Shown here piece after piece: positions 41,548 to 50,488 of a DNA stretch of 64,000 bases. The notes beneath the pieces were generated by a model, which had not been told where the DNA came from, searched no databases, and worked only from the letters and a program-made list of their open reading frames with translations. The translations under genes were made by a program, and so were the position numbers. Each line of letters starts with the position of its first letter. Position 1 is the first letter of the stretch. The DNA is from Streptomyces sp. NBC_01707 (GTDB lineage Bacteria > Actinomycetota > Actinomycetes > Streptomycetales > Streptomycetaceae): the NCBI RefSeq assembly GCF_041438805.1, contig NZ_CP109190.1:4278001-4342000 (forward strand), read 5' to 3'.

Positions 41548-43149
41548 TCAGCCCGTCTTGTCGATCGCCCCGGCGAGCGCCTGGAACTGACCCCAGCTCA
41601 GCGCCGGCTTCCTCGGATCCCAGAGCTTCTGGGCCGTGGCCCGCAGCGGCATCCGGATCCCCGCCGCCACCTGCGCCGGGGTCTGCGCCTGCGGCAGGTC
41701 GCCCCACACCGCGAACCGGCCGCCCAGGATCTGACCCGAGTAGCGGGCCGGGACCGGCTGGGTGCCGCGCAGGACGAGCGGCGTCCACTGCTCGTAGATC
41801 CGCTTCCCCGTCGGGTAGACGAACGCGTTGGGCTGGCCGAGCACGTAGTAGAGGAACTCGTCGTTGAGGTTCACCACCTTGCGGCCCTCACTCAGGTACT
41901 CCTCCGGCGGCCGGGCGCCGTACTCCTTTCCCGTCCAGTACTCGACCTCGATGTCCTTGTCGGCCCGGACGATTCCGTCGCGGAAGAAGCCGTCGTTCCA
42001 GGCCTTCGGCTGCAGGCCGTGCGGGCGCACCACCGCCGCCCGGTCGTTGAGCCATCCGGTGGCGAGGTCCTTGATGCCGGCCGCCGAGCCGTACTTCAGC
42101 TGGGCGGCGCGCTGCAGCTGCGGGTACGAGGCGGCGGGGTTCTGGACCGTCAGCGCCCGGTATTCGTCGCCGCCGAGATGCCAGTACCTACCGCCGAAGA
42201 GCTCCGCGAACTCGCCGATCAGCTGGTCGATGAGTTTCGCCGCATCGGGACGGGAGATGTCGATCGACCCGGTCGAGCGCACGCCCGCGGTGTTGCGCAG
42301 CTGGAGTTCGGGGTGGGCGCGCAGGACGGCGCCGAGATGGCCCGGGGAGTCGATCTCGGGGACCACGTCGATGTGCAGCCGGCCCGCGAGGGCGAGGATC
42401 TGGCGGACCTCCGCCTTGGTGAGATGTTCGGGCGACACGATCTCGGGGTGGGTGTCGGACTGGATCCGGAATGCCTGGTCGTCGGAGAAGTGCAGGCCCA
42501 GCTGGTTGAGCTTGAGGTCGGCCATCTCGCGCAGCCGGTCCTCGATCCAGCCCACGCTGTAGTACTTGCGCGCGATGTCGAGGTTGAGCCCGCGCTGCGG
42601 CCGGTCGGGGCGGTCGCGCACCTCCCCCTCGGGCATGGTGCCGTCGGCGCGCAGCGACTGTTTGAGGGTGCGGGTTCCGTAGAAGACACCCGCCTGGTCG
42701 GGGCCGGTGATGGTGACCCTCCCGTCGTGGGTCCTCAGGGTGTACGACTCGGGCGCACCCTTGCCGGGGGTTCCGAGGGCCAGCTCGACATCGCCCGAAC
42801 GGGCGGGCACGGCACCCCGGTAACTGATCTTCAGCTCCTTGGCGAGCAGCTGCCCCTCGTCCGCGAGCGCCCCGCTGCCGTCGCCGATCACGACGGAGCT
42901 GTCCGGCCCCGGCTGCCAGCCGGGGCCCCGGGCGGGGATGTGTTCGCGTACGGCGGGGATGGTGCGGGGTGCGGTGGAGAGCGGGTAGCTGCGGGTCGGC
43001 GACGGGGAGGTGTGCGACGGCGTGCTGGCCACGGCCGTCCCTCCCCGGCGTCCGGTGTCGGATGCGTCCGGCCAGACGACGACGATCGTCACCGCGGCTG
43101 CCACGGTGAGGGCGGCGCCGGCCACGAGCGCACCGCGTGAGGGCGACAT
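41548..43149 (-). CDS. Beta-N-acetylhexosaminidase (GH20), secreted
   Basis: Removes terminal N-acetylglucosamine from chitin fragments or wall glycans outside the cell. 533 residues: a signal or anchor segment (ALVAGAALTVAAAVTIVVVW), a Ser/Pro/Thr linker, a GH20b domain (about 90-180), and the GH20 barrel with LNLDIARKYY, LHFSDDQAFR, PEIDSPGH and the catalytic Asp-Glu pair in WHLGGDEY. The ATG at 43149 has GGAGG ten bases upstream. No DasR-type site was recognised upstream. Confidence 0.92.
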   Translation of the reverse strand: MSPSRGALVAGAALTVAAAVTIVVVWPDASDTGRRGGTAVASTPSHTSPSPTRSYPLSTAPRTIPAVREHIPARGPGWQPGPDSSVVIGDGSGALADEGQLLAKELKISYRGAVPARSGDVELALGTPGKGAPESYTLRTHDGRVTITGPDQAGVFYGTRTLKQSLRADGTMPEGEVRDRPDRPQRGLNLDIARKYYSVGWIEDRLREMADLKLNQLGLHFSDDQAFRIQSDTHPEIVSPEHLTKAEVRQILALAGRLHIDVVPEIDSPGHLGAVLRAHPELQLRNTAGVRSTGSIDISRPDAAKLIDQLIGEFAELFGGRYWHLGGDEYRALTVQNPAASYPQLQRAAQLKYGSAAGIKDLATGWLNDRAAVVRPHGLQPKAWNDGFFRDGIVRADKDIEVEYWTGKEYGARPPEEYLSEGRKVVNLNDEFLYYVLGQPNAFVYPTGKRIYEQWTPLVLRGTQPVPARYSGQILGGRFAVWGDLPQAQTPAQVAAGIRMPLRATAQKLWDPRKPALSWGQFQALAGAIDKTG

Positions 43150-43471
43150 CGGTCAGAAACCTCCGGTATAGGGGGGCAATCGGGTAAAAGCGTGGAGATA
43201 GCCGGGCATTCTCCTCGGGGATTCGTCCATCGAGCGTTCCGAAACTCTCACTTCCGGGTGATATTCGCGCATCCTTCGGACGGCCGTTACCCAGCCTCGC
43301 TAGCGTTGGATCACATTCGTCTCTCCCTCACCCTGCATCCCCTGGTCTCTTTCCGTCCCACCACGCCAGGGTCACAGATGCCGATGATCCGAGGAGCTCA
43401 CGCTGTCCAGGCCCAGCGAGTCCCACGCCGGCCTCCCCGAACCACCGCCACACCACGACGTCCGGCCCACC

Positions 43472-44005
43472 ATGCCCGTCCAGAACAGCCGTCCGGCCCC
43501 GGCCCGCGTCGGCGCCCCCTCCCGCGGGTTCGACCGGTTCAACACCGCATCACCCGCCGCCGCGGAAGCCGCCCTGCTCGGCTGCTGCGGCAGCCGCCGC
43601 TGGGCACAGCGGCTGGCCGCCCACCGCCCGTATCCCGATCTGGGCGCATTGCTCGCCGCAGCCGACGAGGCGGGGTACGACATGGCTCCGGCCGATCTCG
43701 CCGAGGCGCTCGCCGCCGAGGACTCCCCCGGATTGCACCACGCCGCACCCCCGTCCGCACATCTTGCGCTGAGCGCCGCTCATGCCGCCTACGAGTGCCG
43801 CTTCGGCCATGTCTTCGTGATCTGCCTGGACGCCTTCCTGCCTCCCGAGCACCCGGACCAGGTGCTGGCCGGCATCCGGGCCAGGCTGGGCCACGAGCCG
43901 GACGAGGAGCGGGTGGTCACGGCCGACGAGATGCGCAGACTGGCGCGGGGCCGCATCATCGATCTGATGACGGACACGGAGAAGGACCCGGCGGACACGC
44001 CCTGA
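43472..44005 (+). CDS. OHCU-decarboxylase-like protein, diverged
   Basis: About 177 residues from the ATG. FDRFNTASPAAAEAALLGCC, GSRRWAQRLAAHRPY and YECRFGHVFVI match the ureidoimidazoline decarboxylase fold of the urate pathway. The His-Pro-Arg/Leu-Ile-Gly motif carrying the catalytic His is missing; the segment reads AEALAAEDSPGLHHA instead. The frame continues upstream without ATG/GTG/TTG to a CTG at 43403, six bases after GAGGAG, which would add 23 residues; the ATG at 43472 has no ribosome-binding site. Activity on OHCU is doubtful. Confidence 0.7.
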   Translation: MPVQNSRPAPARVGAPSRGFDRFNTASPAAAEAALLGCCGSRRWAQRLAAHRPYPDLGALLAAADEAGYDMAPADLAEALAAEDSPGLHHAAPPSAHLALSAAHAAYECRFGHVFVICLDAFLPPEHPDQVLAGIRARLGHEPDEERVVTADEMRRLARGRIIDLMTDTEKDPADTP

Positions 44006-44177
44006 AGGCCGGGCAGACCCCAGGGCCCTTCCTTCGGATCAGGCTGGAGCACCGTGCGTCCCGGACCCCGCGCGCCCGGCGTGATCCGAACGAGAGGCCC
44101 TAGCCCGTCCGTGCCTGTTTGATTGCCACTTTGATCACACCAGAGGCCCCCGCGCGAACGAACCGACAAACCGTCGC

Positions 44178-44183
44178 TACGAT
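44178..44183 (+). promoter_or_regulatory. Possible -10 of the sdh operon
   Basis: TACGAT lies 87 bases upstream of sdhC, in a gap whose upstream part is AT-richer (TTGATTGCCACTTTGATCAC nearby). No good -35 is seen at 17-18 bases, so the assignment is tentative. Confidence 0.35.
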
Positions 44184-44269
44184 GGCCGGGGCCGGTGGAC
44201 CGTACCCGGCCGGGTCAGACCGACAGTCAAGCCGGCCGACCCCAATCCCCGCTCCCGGAGGGTTCTTCC

Positions 44270-44650
44270 GTGCCGGCTGGAACGCTGTACCGCGGCCGGG
44301 AAGGCATGTGGTCCTGGGTGGCTCATCGAGTCACCGGTGTCCTCATTTTCTTCTTCCTGTTCGTACACGTCCTGGACACCGCTCTCGTCCGCGTCTCCCC
44401 CGAGGCCTACGACGACGTCGTGGCCACGTACAAGACGCCGATCGTCGCGCTCCTCGAATACGGCCTGGTGGCCGCGATTCTCTTCCACGCGCTGAACGGT
44501 CTCCGCATCGTCGCCGTGGACTTCTGGGCCAAGGGCCCGCGCTACCAGAAGCAGATGCTCTGGTCCGCCGTGGGCATCTGGGTCGTGCTGATGGTCGGGG
44601 CGCTGTACCCCGTCCTCGGCCACGCCGTACGCGAAGTCTTCGGGAGCTGA
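44270..44650 (+). CDS. sdhC: Succinate dehydrogenase cytochrome b556 subunit
   Basis: 126 residues with three membrane helices. [15 protein letters not shown] holds the conserved His/Arg/Ser region near the quinone site, and [10 protein letters not shown] and [10 protein letters not shown] carry heme-ligand-type His residues. It anchors complex II and helps bind heme and quinone. The GTG at 44270 is chosen because GGAGGG lies seven bases upstream and the sequence [13 protein letters not shown] begins the family match. First gene of sdhCDAB. Confidence 0.95.
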   Translation: MPAGTLYRGREGMWSWVAHRVTGVLIFFFLFVHVLDTALVRVSPEAYDDVVATYKTPIVALLEYGLVAAILFHALNGLRIVAVDFWAKGPRYQKQMLWSAVGIWVVLMVGALYPVLGHAVREVFGS

Positions 44651-44655
44651 GGCCA

Positions 44656-45132
44656 ATGTCCACCGAGTCCTCCGCCGCGATCGGCTCCGTCGAAGGCGTC
44701 AGCCTCTACGACGTCGACCACCCGGCCCCGGTCATCGAGCCCCCGCGCAAGCGGACGGGCAAGAGCCCCAAGGCTTCGCGCACCAACTTCGAGATGTACG
44801 CCTGGCTCTTCATGCGCCTGTCGGGCATCGTTCTCGTCGTCCTGGTCATCGGCCACCTGCTGATCCAGCTCGTGCTGGACGGCGGCGTCTCCAAGATCGG
44901 CTTCGCCTTCGTGGCGGGCCGCTGGGCCTCGCCGTTCTGGCAGGTCTGGGACCTGGCGATGCTGTGGCTGGCCATGCTCCACGGTGCCAACGGCCTCCGT
45001 ACGGTCATCAACGACTACGCCGAACGGGACAACACCCGCTTCTGGCTGAAGATGCTCCTGTACACCGCCACGGTGTTCACCGTCCTGCTGGGCACGCTGG
45101 TGATCTTCACCTTCGACCCGAACATCCGCTAG
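44656..45132 (+). CDS. sdhD: Succinate dehydrogenase hydrophobic membrane anchor subunit
   Basis: 158 residues: a 45-residue charged N-terminus, then three membrane helices. The first reads [20 protein letters not shown], with Arg-Leu-Ser-Gly as in SdhC/D anchors, and the second contains [11 protein letters not shown]. With SdhC it forms the membrane domain of complex II. It starts five bases after sdhC. Confidence 0.94.
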   Translation: MSTESSAAIGSVEGVSLYDVDHPAPVIEPPRKRTGKSPKASRTNFEMYAWLFMRLSGIVLVVLVIGHLLIQLVLDGGVSKIGFAFVAGRWASPFWQVWDLAMLWLAMLHGANGLRTVINDYAERDNTRFWLKMLLYTATVFTVLLGTLVIFTFDPNIR

Positions 45133-45161
45133 GCGCCGGGCCAGAGGGACCAGAGGAAATC

Positions 45162-46922
45162 ATGCAGATCCACAAGTACGACACCGTCATCGTCGGCGCC
45201 GGCGGCGCCGGCATGCGTGCGGCCATCGAGTCGACGAAGCGCAGCCGTACCGCCGTGCTCACGAAGCTGTACCCGACCCGCTCCCACACGGGCGCCGCGC
45301 AGGGCGGCATGGCCGCCGCGCTCGCCAACGTGGAGGAGGACAACTGGGAGTGGCACACCTTCGACACGATCAAGGGTGGTGACTACCTGGTCGACCAGGA
45401 CGCCGCCGAGATCCTGGCGAAGGAGGCCATCGACTCCGTTCTCGACCTGGAGAAGATGGGCCTGCCGTTCAACCGCACGCCCGAGGGCAAGATCGACCAG
45501 CGTCGCTTCGGCGGCCACAGCCGTAACCACGGCGAGGCCCCGGTCCGCCGGTCCTGCTACGCCTCGGACCGCACCGGCCACATGATCCTCCAGACGCTGT
45601 ACCAGAACTGCGTCAAGGAGGGCGTGGAGTTCTTCAACGAGTTCTACGTCCTGGACCTGCTGCTGCAGGAGGACCCCGAGACCGGGCTGAAGAAGTCCGC
45701 GGGCGTCGTCGCGTACGAGCTGGCGACCGGCGAGATCCACGTCTTCCAGGCGAAGGCGATCATCTTCGCCTCCGGCGGCACCGGCAAGTTCTTCAAGGTG
45801 ACGTCGAACGCCCACACCCTGACCGGTGACGGCCAGGCCGCCGCGTACCGCCGCGGTCTGCCGCTGGAGGACATGGAGTTCTTCCAGTTCCACCCGACGG
45901 GCATCTGGCGCATGGGCATCCTGCTGACGGAGGGCGCTCGTGGTGAGGGCGGCATCCTCCGCAACAAGGACGGCGAGCGCTTCATGGAGAAGTACGCGCC
46001 CGTCATGAAGGACCTCGCGTCCCGTGACGTCGTGTCCCGCTCCATCTACACGGAGATCCGTGAGGGCCGCGGCTGCGGTCCCGAGGGCGACCACGTCTAC
46101 CTCGACCTCACGCACCTGCCGCCGGAGCAGCTGGACGCGAAGCTCCCGGACATCACCGAGTTCGCGCGCACGTACCTCGGTATCGAGCCCTACACGGACC
46201 CGATCCCGATCCAGCCGACCGCGCACTACGCCATGGGCGGCATCCCGACCAACGTCCAGGGCGAGGTGCTGGCCGACAACACCACCGTCGTCCCGGGCCT
46301 GTACGCCGCGGGCGAGGTCGCGTGCGTCTCCGTGCACGGCGCCAACCGTCTGGGCACCAACTCGCTGCTCGACATCAATGTCTTCGGACGCCGGTCGGGC
46401 ATCGCCGCCGCCGAGTACTCCGCGAAGAACGACTTCGTCGAGCTTCCCGAGAACCCGGCGCAGCTGGTCGTCGACCAGGTCGAACGGCTGCGCAACTCGA
46501 CGGGCTCCGAGCGGGTCGCGACGCTCCGTCTGGAGCTGCAGGAGTGCATGGACGCCAATGTGATGGTGTTCCGTACCGAGCAGACCATCAAGACGGCCGT
46601 CGACAAGATCGCCGAGCTGCGCAAGCGCTACCTGAACGTGTCCATCCAGGACAAGGGCAAGCGGTTCAACACGGACCTCCTGGAGGCCATCGAGCTGGGC
46701 AACCTGCTCGACCTGGCCGAGGTCATGGCGACCTCCGCGCTGGCCCGCAAGGAGTCCCGCGGCGGTCACTACCGCGAGGACTACCCGAACCGCGACGACG
46801 TCAACTTCATGCGCCACACCATGGCGTACCGCGAGGTCGCCGACGACGGCACCGAGTCGATCCGGCTCGACTACAAGCCGGTCGTCCAGACCCGCTACCA
46901 GCCGATGGAGCGTAAGTACTGA
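45162..46922 (+). CDS. sdhA: Succinate dehydrogenase flavoprotein subunit
   Basis: Oxidises succinate to fumarate in the TCA cycle. 586 residues. It has the FAD motif [15 protein letters not shown], covalent flavin attachment at His42 in [10 protein letters not shown], substrate-site residues in FFQFHPTG and the [13 protein letters not shown] block, and the catalytic Arg in the RGEGG region. The C-terminal Fum_red_C region includes LECMDAN-type [21 protein letters not shown] precedes the ATG. Stop and next start share a base (TGATG). Confidence 0.97.
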   Translation: MQIHKYDTVIVGAGGAGMRAAIESTKRSRTAVLTKLYPTRSHTGAAQGGMAAALANVEEDNWEWHTFDTIKGGDYLVDQDAAEILAKEAIDSVLDLEKMGLPFNRTPEGKIDQRRFGGHSRNHGEAPVRRSCYASDRTGHMILQTLYQNCVKEGVEFFNEFYVLDLLLQEDPETGLKKSAGVVAYELATGEIHVFQAKAIIFASGGTGKFFKVTSNAHTLTGDGQAAAYRRGLPLEDMEFFQFHPTGIWRMGILLTEGARGEGGILRNKDGERFMEKYAPVMKDLASRDVVSRSIYTEIREGRGCGPEGDHVYLDLTHLPPEQLDAKLPDITEFARTYLGIEPYTDPIPIQPTAHYAMGGIPTNVQGEVLADNTTVVPGLYAAGEVACVSVHGANRLGTNSLLDINVFGRRSGIAAAEYSAKNDFVELPENPAQLVVDQVERLRNSTGSERVATLRLELQECMDANVMVFRTEQTIKTAVDKIAELRKRYLNVSIQDKGKRFNTDLLEAIELGNLLDLAEVMATSALARKESRGGHYREDYPNRDDVNFMRHTMAYREVADDGTESIRLDYKPVVQTRYQPMERKY

Positions 46923-47680
46923 TGGCAACCCCGACTCTGGACAAGGTGGAGGCGGAGTCCGCCGCCTCCCCGTACATCACGGTCACCTTCCGGATCCGCC
47001 GCTTCAACCCCGAGGTCTCCGACGAGGCCCAGTGGCAGGACTTCCAGATCGAGATCGACCCGAAGGAGCGTGTTCTCGACGCCCTTCACAAGATCAAGTG
47101 GGACGTCGACGGCACGCTGACGTTCCGTCGCTCCTGCGCGCACGGCATCTGCGGCTCCGACGCGATGCGGATCAACGGCAAGAACAGGCTCGCCTGCAAG
47201 ACGCTGATCAAGGACATCAACCCGGAGAAGCCGATCACGGTCGAGGCCATCAAGGGCCTCACGGTCCTCAAGGACCTCGTGGTCGACATGGACCCGTTCT
47301 TCCAGGCCTACCGTGATGTCATGCCGTTCCTCATCACCAAGGGGAACGAGCCGACGCGCGAGCGTCTGCAGTCCGCCGAGGACCGCGAGCGGTTCGACGA
47401 CACCACCAAGTGCATCCTGTGCGCCGCGTGCACCTCGTCGTGCCCGGTCTTCTGGAACGACGGCCAGTACTTCGGCCCGGCGGCGATCGTCAACGCACAC
47501 CGCTTCATCTTCGACTCGCGCGACGAGGGCGGCGAGCAGCGCCTGGAGATCCTCAACGACCGTGACGGTGTGTGGCGTTGCCGCACGACCTTCAACTGCA
47601 CGGACGCCTGCCCGCGTGGTATCGAGGTCACCAAGGCGATCCAGGAAGTGAAGCGCGCCCTGATCACGCGTCGCTTCTGA
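46922..47680 (+). CDS. sdhB: Succinate dehydrogenase iron-sulfur subunit
   Basis: 252 residues carrying electrons from flavin to quinone. The 2Fe-2S loop has Cys72, Cys77, Asp80 and Cys92; Asp at the third ligand is also found in E. coli SdhB. The 4Fe-4S and 3Fe-4S motifs are CILCAACTSSCP and CRTTFNCTDACPRG. It is translationally coupled to sdhA and is the last gene of the operon, followed by a terminator. Confidence 0.97.
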   Translation: MATPTLDKVEAESAASPYITVTFRIRRFNPEVSDEAQWQDFQIEIDPKERVLDALHKIKWDVDGTLTFRRSCAHGICGSDAMRINGKNRLACKTLIKDINPEKPITVEAIKGLTVLKDLVVDMDPFFQAYRDVMPFLITKGNEPTRERLQSAEDRERFDDTTKCILCAACTSSCPVFWNDGQYFGPAAIVNAHRFIFDSRDEGGEQRLEILNDRDGVWRCRTTFNCTDACPRGIEVTKAIQEVKRALITRRF

Positions 47681-47705
47681 CCCTTCGGCTGCGCCAGTTG
47701 CACTG

Positions 47706-47748
47706 GAGGCCCCGCTTTCCGCGTCAACGCCGCGGGAAGCGGGGCCTC
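47706..47748 (+). terminator. Terminator of the sdh operon
   Basis: An 18-base stem (47706-47723 with 47731-47748) with a single G-T wobble and a seven-base loop, followed by CTTGCT, lies 25 bases after the sdhB stop. Confidence 0.85.
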
Positions 47749-47860
47749 TTGCTGCGCTCCTCGGGCCTTGACGGTACGGTCGTGCGGAACCGGACACCGG
47801 TTCGCCGCCCCCGGCGCAGCAAGGCGCGGGGCGCACAAGCTTGATCGAGAGCGGGGAACG

Positions 47861-48484
47861 TTGAGCGATCCGAATCCGTACGCGGACGACTCAGGCAAGT
47901 GGGGACCTCCCCAGCAGCCGGGCAATCCGCCCACCGTCCCGGACGCCCAGGGGTACGGCTACCCGGGTGCGGGCACGCCCGGCGCGGGTACGCCGACGTA
48001 CGGCTACCCGCAGCAGCTGCCCGACTCCGCGGCCCAGCAGGGCCCCGGTTACGGCTACCCGAACGCGAACCAGCCGGCCGTCCAGCCGCCCCTGCCCGGT
48101 TACGGCTTCCCGCCGCAGCAGGGTCCGGGTCCCGGCGGCAGTGCGCCGATGCTGTCGTTCGGTGACATCACCGTCATGAACGACTCGATCGTGACGCCGT
48201 CCGGCACGATGCCTCTCAAGGGCGCGGTGTGGACGGCCACCGACATGTCGCGCACCGAGGAGAAGATCCCGACGGTCGCGATCGTGCTCGCGATCATCTT
48301 CGCCCTGCTCTGCCTGATCGGGCTGCTCTTCCTCCTGATGAAGGAGAAGAAGACGACCGGCTTCATCCAGGTCTCGGTGACCAGCGGTGGCCGGCACCAT
48401 TCGACGATGATCGCGGCGACGGGCCCGGAGACCTTCCAGATGGTGATGGCCCAGATCAACACGGCGCGTTCGATGAGCATCTGA
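47861..48484 (+). CDS. Proline-rich single-pass membrane protein
   Basis: 207 residues. The first 95 are rich in Pro, Gly, Tyr and Gln with YGYP/GYGYP repeats (QGYGYPGAGTPGAGTPTYGY and later copies). A central segment (SFGDITVMNDSIVTPSGTMP) resembles membrane-associated Streptomyces proteins of unknown function. One helix follows near residues 142-165 (AIVLAIIFALLCLIGLLFLL), then a short domain ending INTARSMSI. The TTG at 47861 is chosen because the product then starts SDPNPYADD, common for this type, after GGGGAA. Function unknown. Confidence 0.75.
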   Translation: MSDPNPYADDSGKWGPPQQPGNPPTVPDAQGYGYPGAGTPGAGTPTYGYPQQLPDSAAQQGPGYGYPNANQPAVQPPLPGYGFPPQQGPGPGGSAPMLSFGDITVMNDSIVTPSGTMPLKGAVWTATDMSRTEEKIPTVAIVLAIIFALLCLIGLLFLLMKEKKTTGFIQVSVTSGGRHHSTMIAATGPETFQMVMAQINTARSMSI

Positions 48485-48584
48485 CGATCAGTACGCGGGG
48501 GAACGGGGGCGGGGCCGGGCAACGGCAACGCCCCTGCCGGCGTTGCGACGCGGAGCCGTTCGGGCAGCGTGGCCCCCGTCGGCA

Positions 48585-49094
48585 TCAGTCCCACCGGGCG
48601 TCGTCCCGGTCCTCCGCGACGAACATGATGCGCCGCAACATGTCGTTGAGCAGGGTGCGTTCGTCCGGGTCGAGGACGCCGAGCAGCCGGTACTCCTCAT
48701 GGCCGAGGAAGTCCATCGCGCCGAGCCAGGTCGAGCGACCCTCCTCGGTGAGTTCCACGTTGACCCGTCGCCGGTCCGTGGTCGACGGCGTACGACGCAC
48801 GAAGCCGCGCCGCTCGAGCGCGTCCAGCCGGCCGGTGACGGAGGCGGGGGCCAGGTCGAGGTCGGCGGCGAGCTCGGAGGGGGCCGCCCTTCCGCCGCGG
48901 CCGGCGAGCTTGTGGAGCGTGTCGAACTCCTGGCGGTCCAGGTCGAAGTCGACCAGGGACTGTTCGCGTACCCGGCGCAGATGGACCGACAGCTTCTTCA
49001 TGCGGGTCACCGCACCCTCGACATCGGGATCGAGGTCGGGAAGCACGGGCTTCCACCGCTCCACATGTCCGTCGGTCCAGTCGCTTCGCTCCAT
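48585..49094 (-). CDS. MarR-family transcriptional regulator
   Basis: 169 residues with a winged helix-turn-helix: RGGRAAPSELAADLDLAPAS, then VTGRLDALERRGFVRR and the wing with TDRRRVNVELTEEG. It is divergent from an MFS gene with 88 bases between starts. The ATG at 49094 is chosen because TACCCT ends six bases before it (leaderless). A 17-base palindrome-like element overlaps the -35 of the MFS promoter and is the likely target. Confidence 0.88.
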   Translation of the reverse strand: MERSDWTDGHVERWKPVLPDLDPDVEGAVTRMKKLSVHLRRVREQSLVDFDLDRQEFDTLHKLAGRGGRAAPSELAADLDLAPASVTGRLDALERRGFVRRTPSTTDRRRVNVELTEEGRSTWLGAMDFLGHEEYRLLGVLDPDERTLLNDMLRRIMFVAEDRDDARWD

Positions 49095-49138
49095 GAGGAA
49101 AGGGTACGCCCGGAGCCTCGACATACTTCGGTACCTGA

Positions 49139-49175
49139 TATTTCGTTGACGAATAGTTCGGTGTCGAAATAGATT
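49139..49175 (+). promoter_or_regulatory. MFS promoter with overlapping MarR-type operator
   Basis: TTGACG (49146-49151) and TAGATT (49170-49175) are 18 bases apart, and the -10 ends seven bases before the MFS ATG. TATTTCGTTGACGAATA (49139-49155), an imperfect inverted repeat with TTCG/CGAA arms, covers the -35, as expected for repression by the divergent MarR. Confidence 0.65.
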
Positions 49176-49182
49176 CCTGCGC

Positions 49183-50421
49183 ATGCCGCATCCCCTGCGT
49201 ACGCGCGCCTTCCGCCTGCTCTTCATCGGACGCACCCTCTCCCTCCTCGGCGACGCCGCCATCCCCACCGCACTCTCGCTCGCCGTCTATCTGGCCACCG
49301 GCTCGACCGCCGCGCTCGCTCTGGTCCTGGCGTGCGCGATGGTGCCCCGGCTGATCCTGCTGCCGCTCGGCGGCGTCGTCGGCGACCGCTTCAACGCCCG
49401 TACGGTCGCACTCACCACGGATCTCGTACGGTGCGCGACCCAGCTCTTCGTCGGGCTGGAGCTGCTCTCCGGCGCCCCCCAGCTGTGGCAGATCGCCGTC
49501 GCCGAGGCGATCGGCGGGGCGGCGAGCGCGTTCGCCATGCCCACCTCGTCGCCGCTGATCATCGGAACCGTGGAAGCGCCGGCACTCCTGCGCGCCAACT
49601 CCCTGATGGCCGTCGTGAACAGTGCGACCCGGGTAGCCGGCCCCGCGCTCGGGGGAACCCTGATCCTCACCGCAGGTCCGGGCTGGGCCTTCGTGCTGGA
49701 CGCCGCGAGCTTCGCGGTGAGCGCCGCACTGCTGTCCGCCATCAAGGTCCGGCACGTGCCGATCCCGCACCGGTCGGTGCTCAGCGACCTCAAGGAGGGC
49801 TGGGGCGAGGTCCGCAGCCGCGACTGGTACTGGACGAGCCTGATCGCCCACGCGGCCTGGAACGGCGCGGCAGCCGTGCTGATGACCCTGGGCCCGGCCC
49901 TCGCCGTACGGGAGATGGGCGGCAAGACCGTCTGGATCGCACTGCTCCAGACCGGTGCGATCGGCCTGCTGCTCGGCTCACTGCTGGCCGGCCGCGCCCG
50001 CCCACGCCGCCCGGTCCTGGTCGCCAACCTGGGACTCGCCACCTACGCGCTCCCGCTCGGACTCCTCGCTGCGGGCGCTCCGGCCGCACTGACCATCGCC
50101 GCGTACGGGATCGCACAGGCGGGTCTCGGCTTCCTCGGCCCGGTCTGGGACACCTCCGTCCAGTCCGCCGTACCCGCCCACGCACTGGCCCGCGTGACGT
50201 CGTACGACTGGCTGCTCTCCCTCGCCGCGATGCCGCTCGGCTACGCCCTGGCCCCGCTCGCCGCCTCGGCCTGGGGGGCCGAAGTCCCGCTCGCCGTCGC
50301 CGCGGTGGCTGTCGGTGCGGCCTGTCTGGCCACCGCGGCAGTGCCGGGCGTACGGCACTTCAGGGCGCCGGCCGCGAAGTCCGGGAGCGCACGGGAGGAT
50401 CACCCCGGAGTACCGGCTTGA
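49183..50421 (+). CDS. MFS transporter (EntS/MFS_3-like exporter)
   Basis: 412 residues with about 12 membrane segments. The start (LRTRAFRLLFIGRTLSLLGD) and the loop GGVVGDRFNARTV are typical of the MFS_3 group, which exports siderophores or macrolide-like compounds. The divergent MarR gene suggests induction by a toxic compound. Its stop codon lies inside a TTGAACATGTTCAA palindrome belonging to the next transcription unit. Confidence 0.88.
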   Translation: MPHPLRTRAFRLLFIGRTLSLLGDAAIPTALSLAVYLATGSTAALALVLACAMVPRLILLPLGGVVGDRFNARTVALTTDLVRCATQLFVGLELLSGAPQLWQIAVAEAIGGAASAFAMPTSSPLIIGTVEAPALLRANSLMAVVNSATRVAGPALGGTLILTAGPGWAFVLDAASFAVSAALLSAIKVRHVPIPHRSVLSDLKEGWGEVRSRDWYWTSLIAHAAWNGAAAVLMTLGPALAVREMGGKTVWIALLQTGAIGLLLGSLLAGRARPRRPVLVANLGLATYALPLGLLAAGAPAALTIAAYGIAQAGLGFLGPVWDTSVQSAVPAHALARVTSYDWLLSLAAMPLGYALAPLAASAWGAEVPLAVAAVAVGAACLATAAVPGVRHFRAPAAKSGSAREDHPGVPA

Positions 50422-50475
50422 ACATGTTCAAATACAGGTCTACAGTCCATGACAACAGCTTTTGAACGCGTTCAA
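50418..50475 (+). promoter_or_regulatory. Promoter with paired TTGAAC-N2-GTTCAA operators
   Basis: TTGAACATGTTCAA (50418-50431) and TTGAACGCGTTCAA (50462-50475) are both perfect 14-base palindromes, with centres 44 bases apart. The left copy supplies a -35 (TTGAAC), with TACAGT (50441-50446) 17 bases later; the right copy lies about 8-20 bases beyond the expected transcription start. The TetR gene three genes on (51398) is the obvious candidate ligand-responsive repressor. Confidence 0.7.
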
Positions 50476-50488
50476 GGGAGGGTGGGGC

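Noticed and set aside
45129..46928. Minus-strand frame of 599 codons opposite sdhA
   Set aside because: Fully antisense to sdhA with biased composition; sdhA motifs and coupling are unambiguous.
50418..50475. LexA (SOS) or Rex boxes
   Set aside because: The LexA box in actinobacteria has GAAC-N4-GTTC spacing, here it is N2; Rex sites have a different half-site. A TetR operator fits better.
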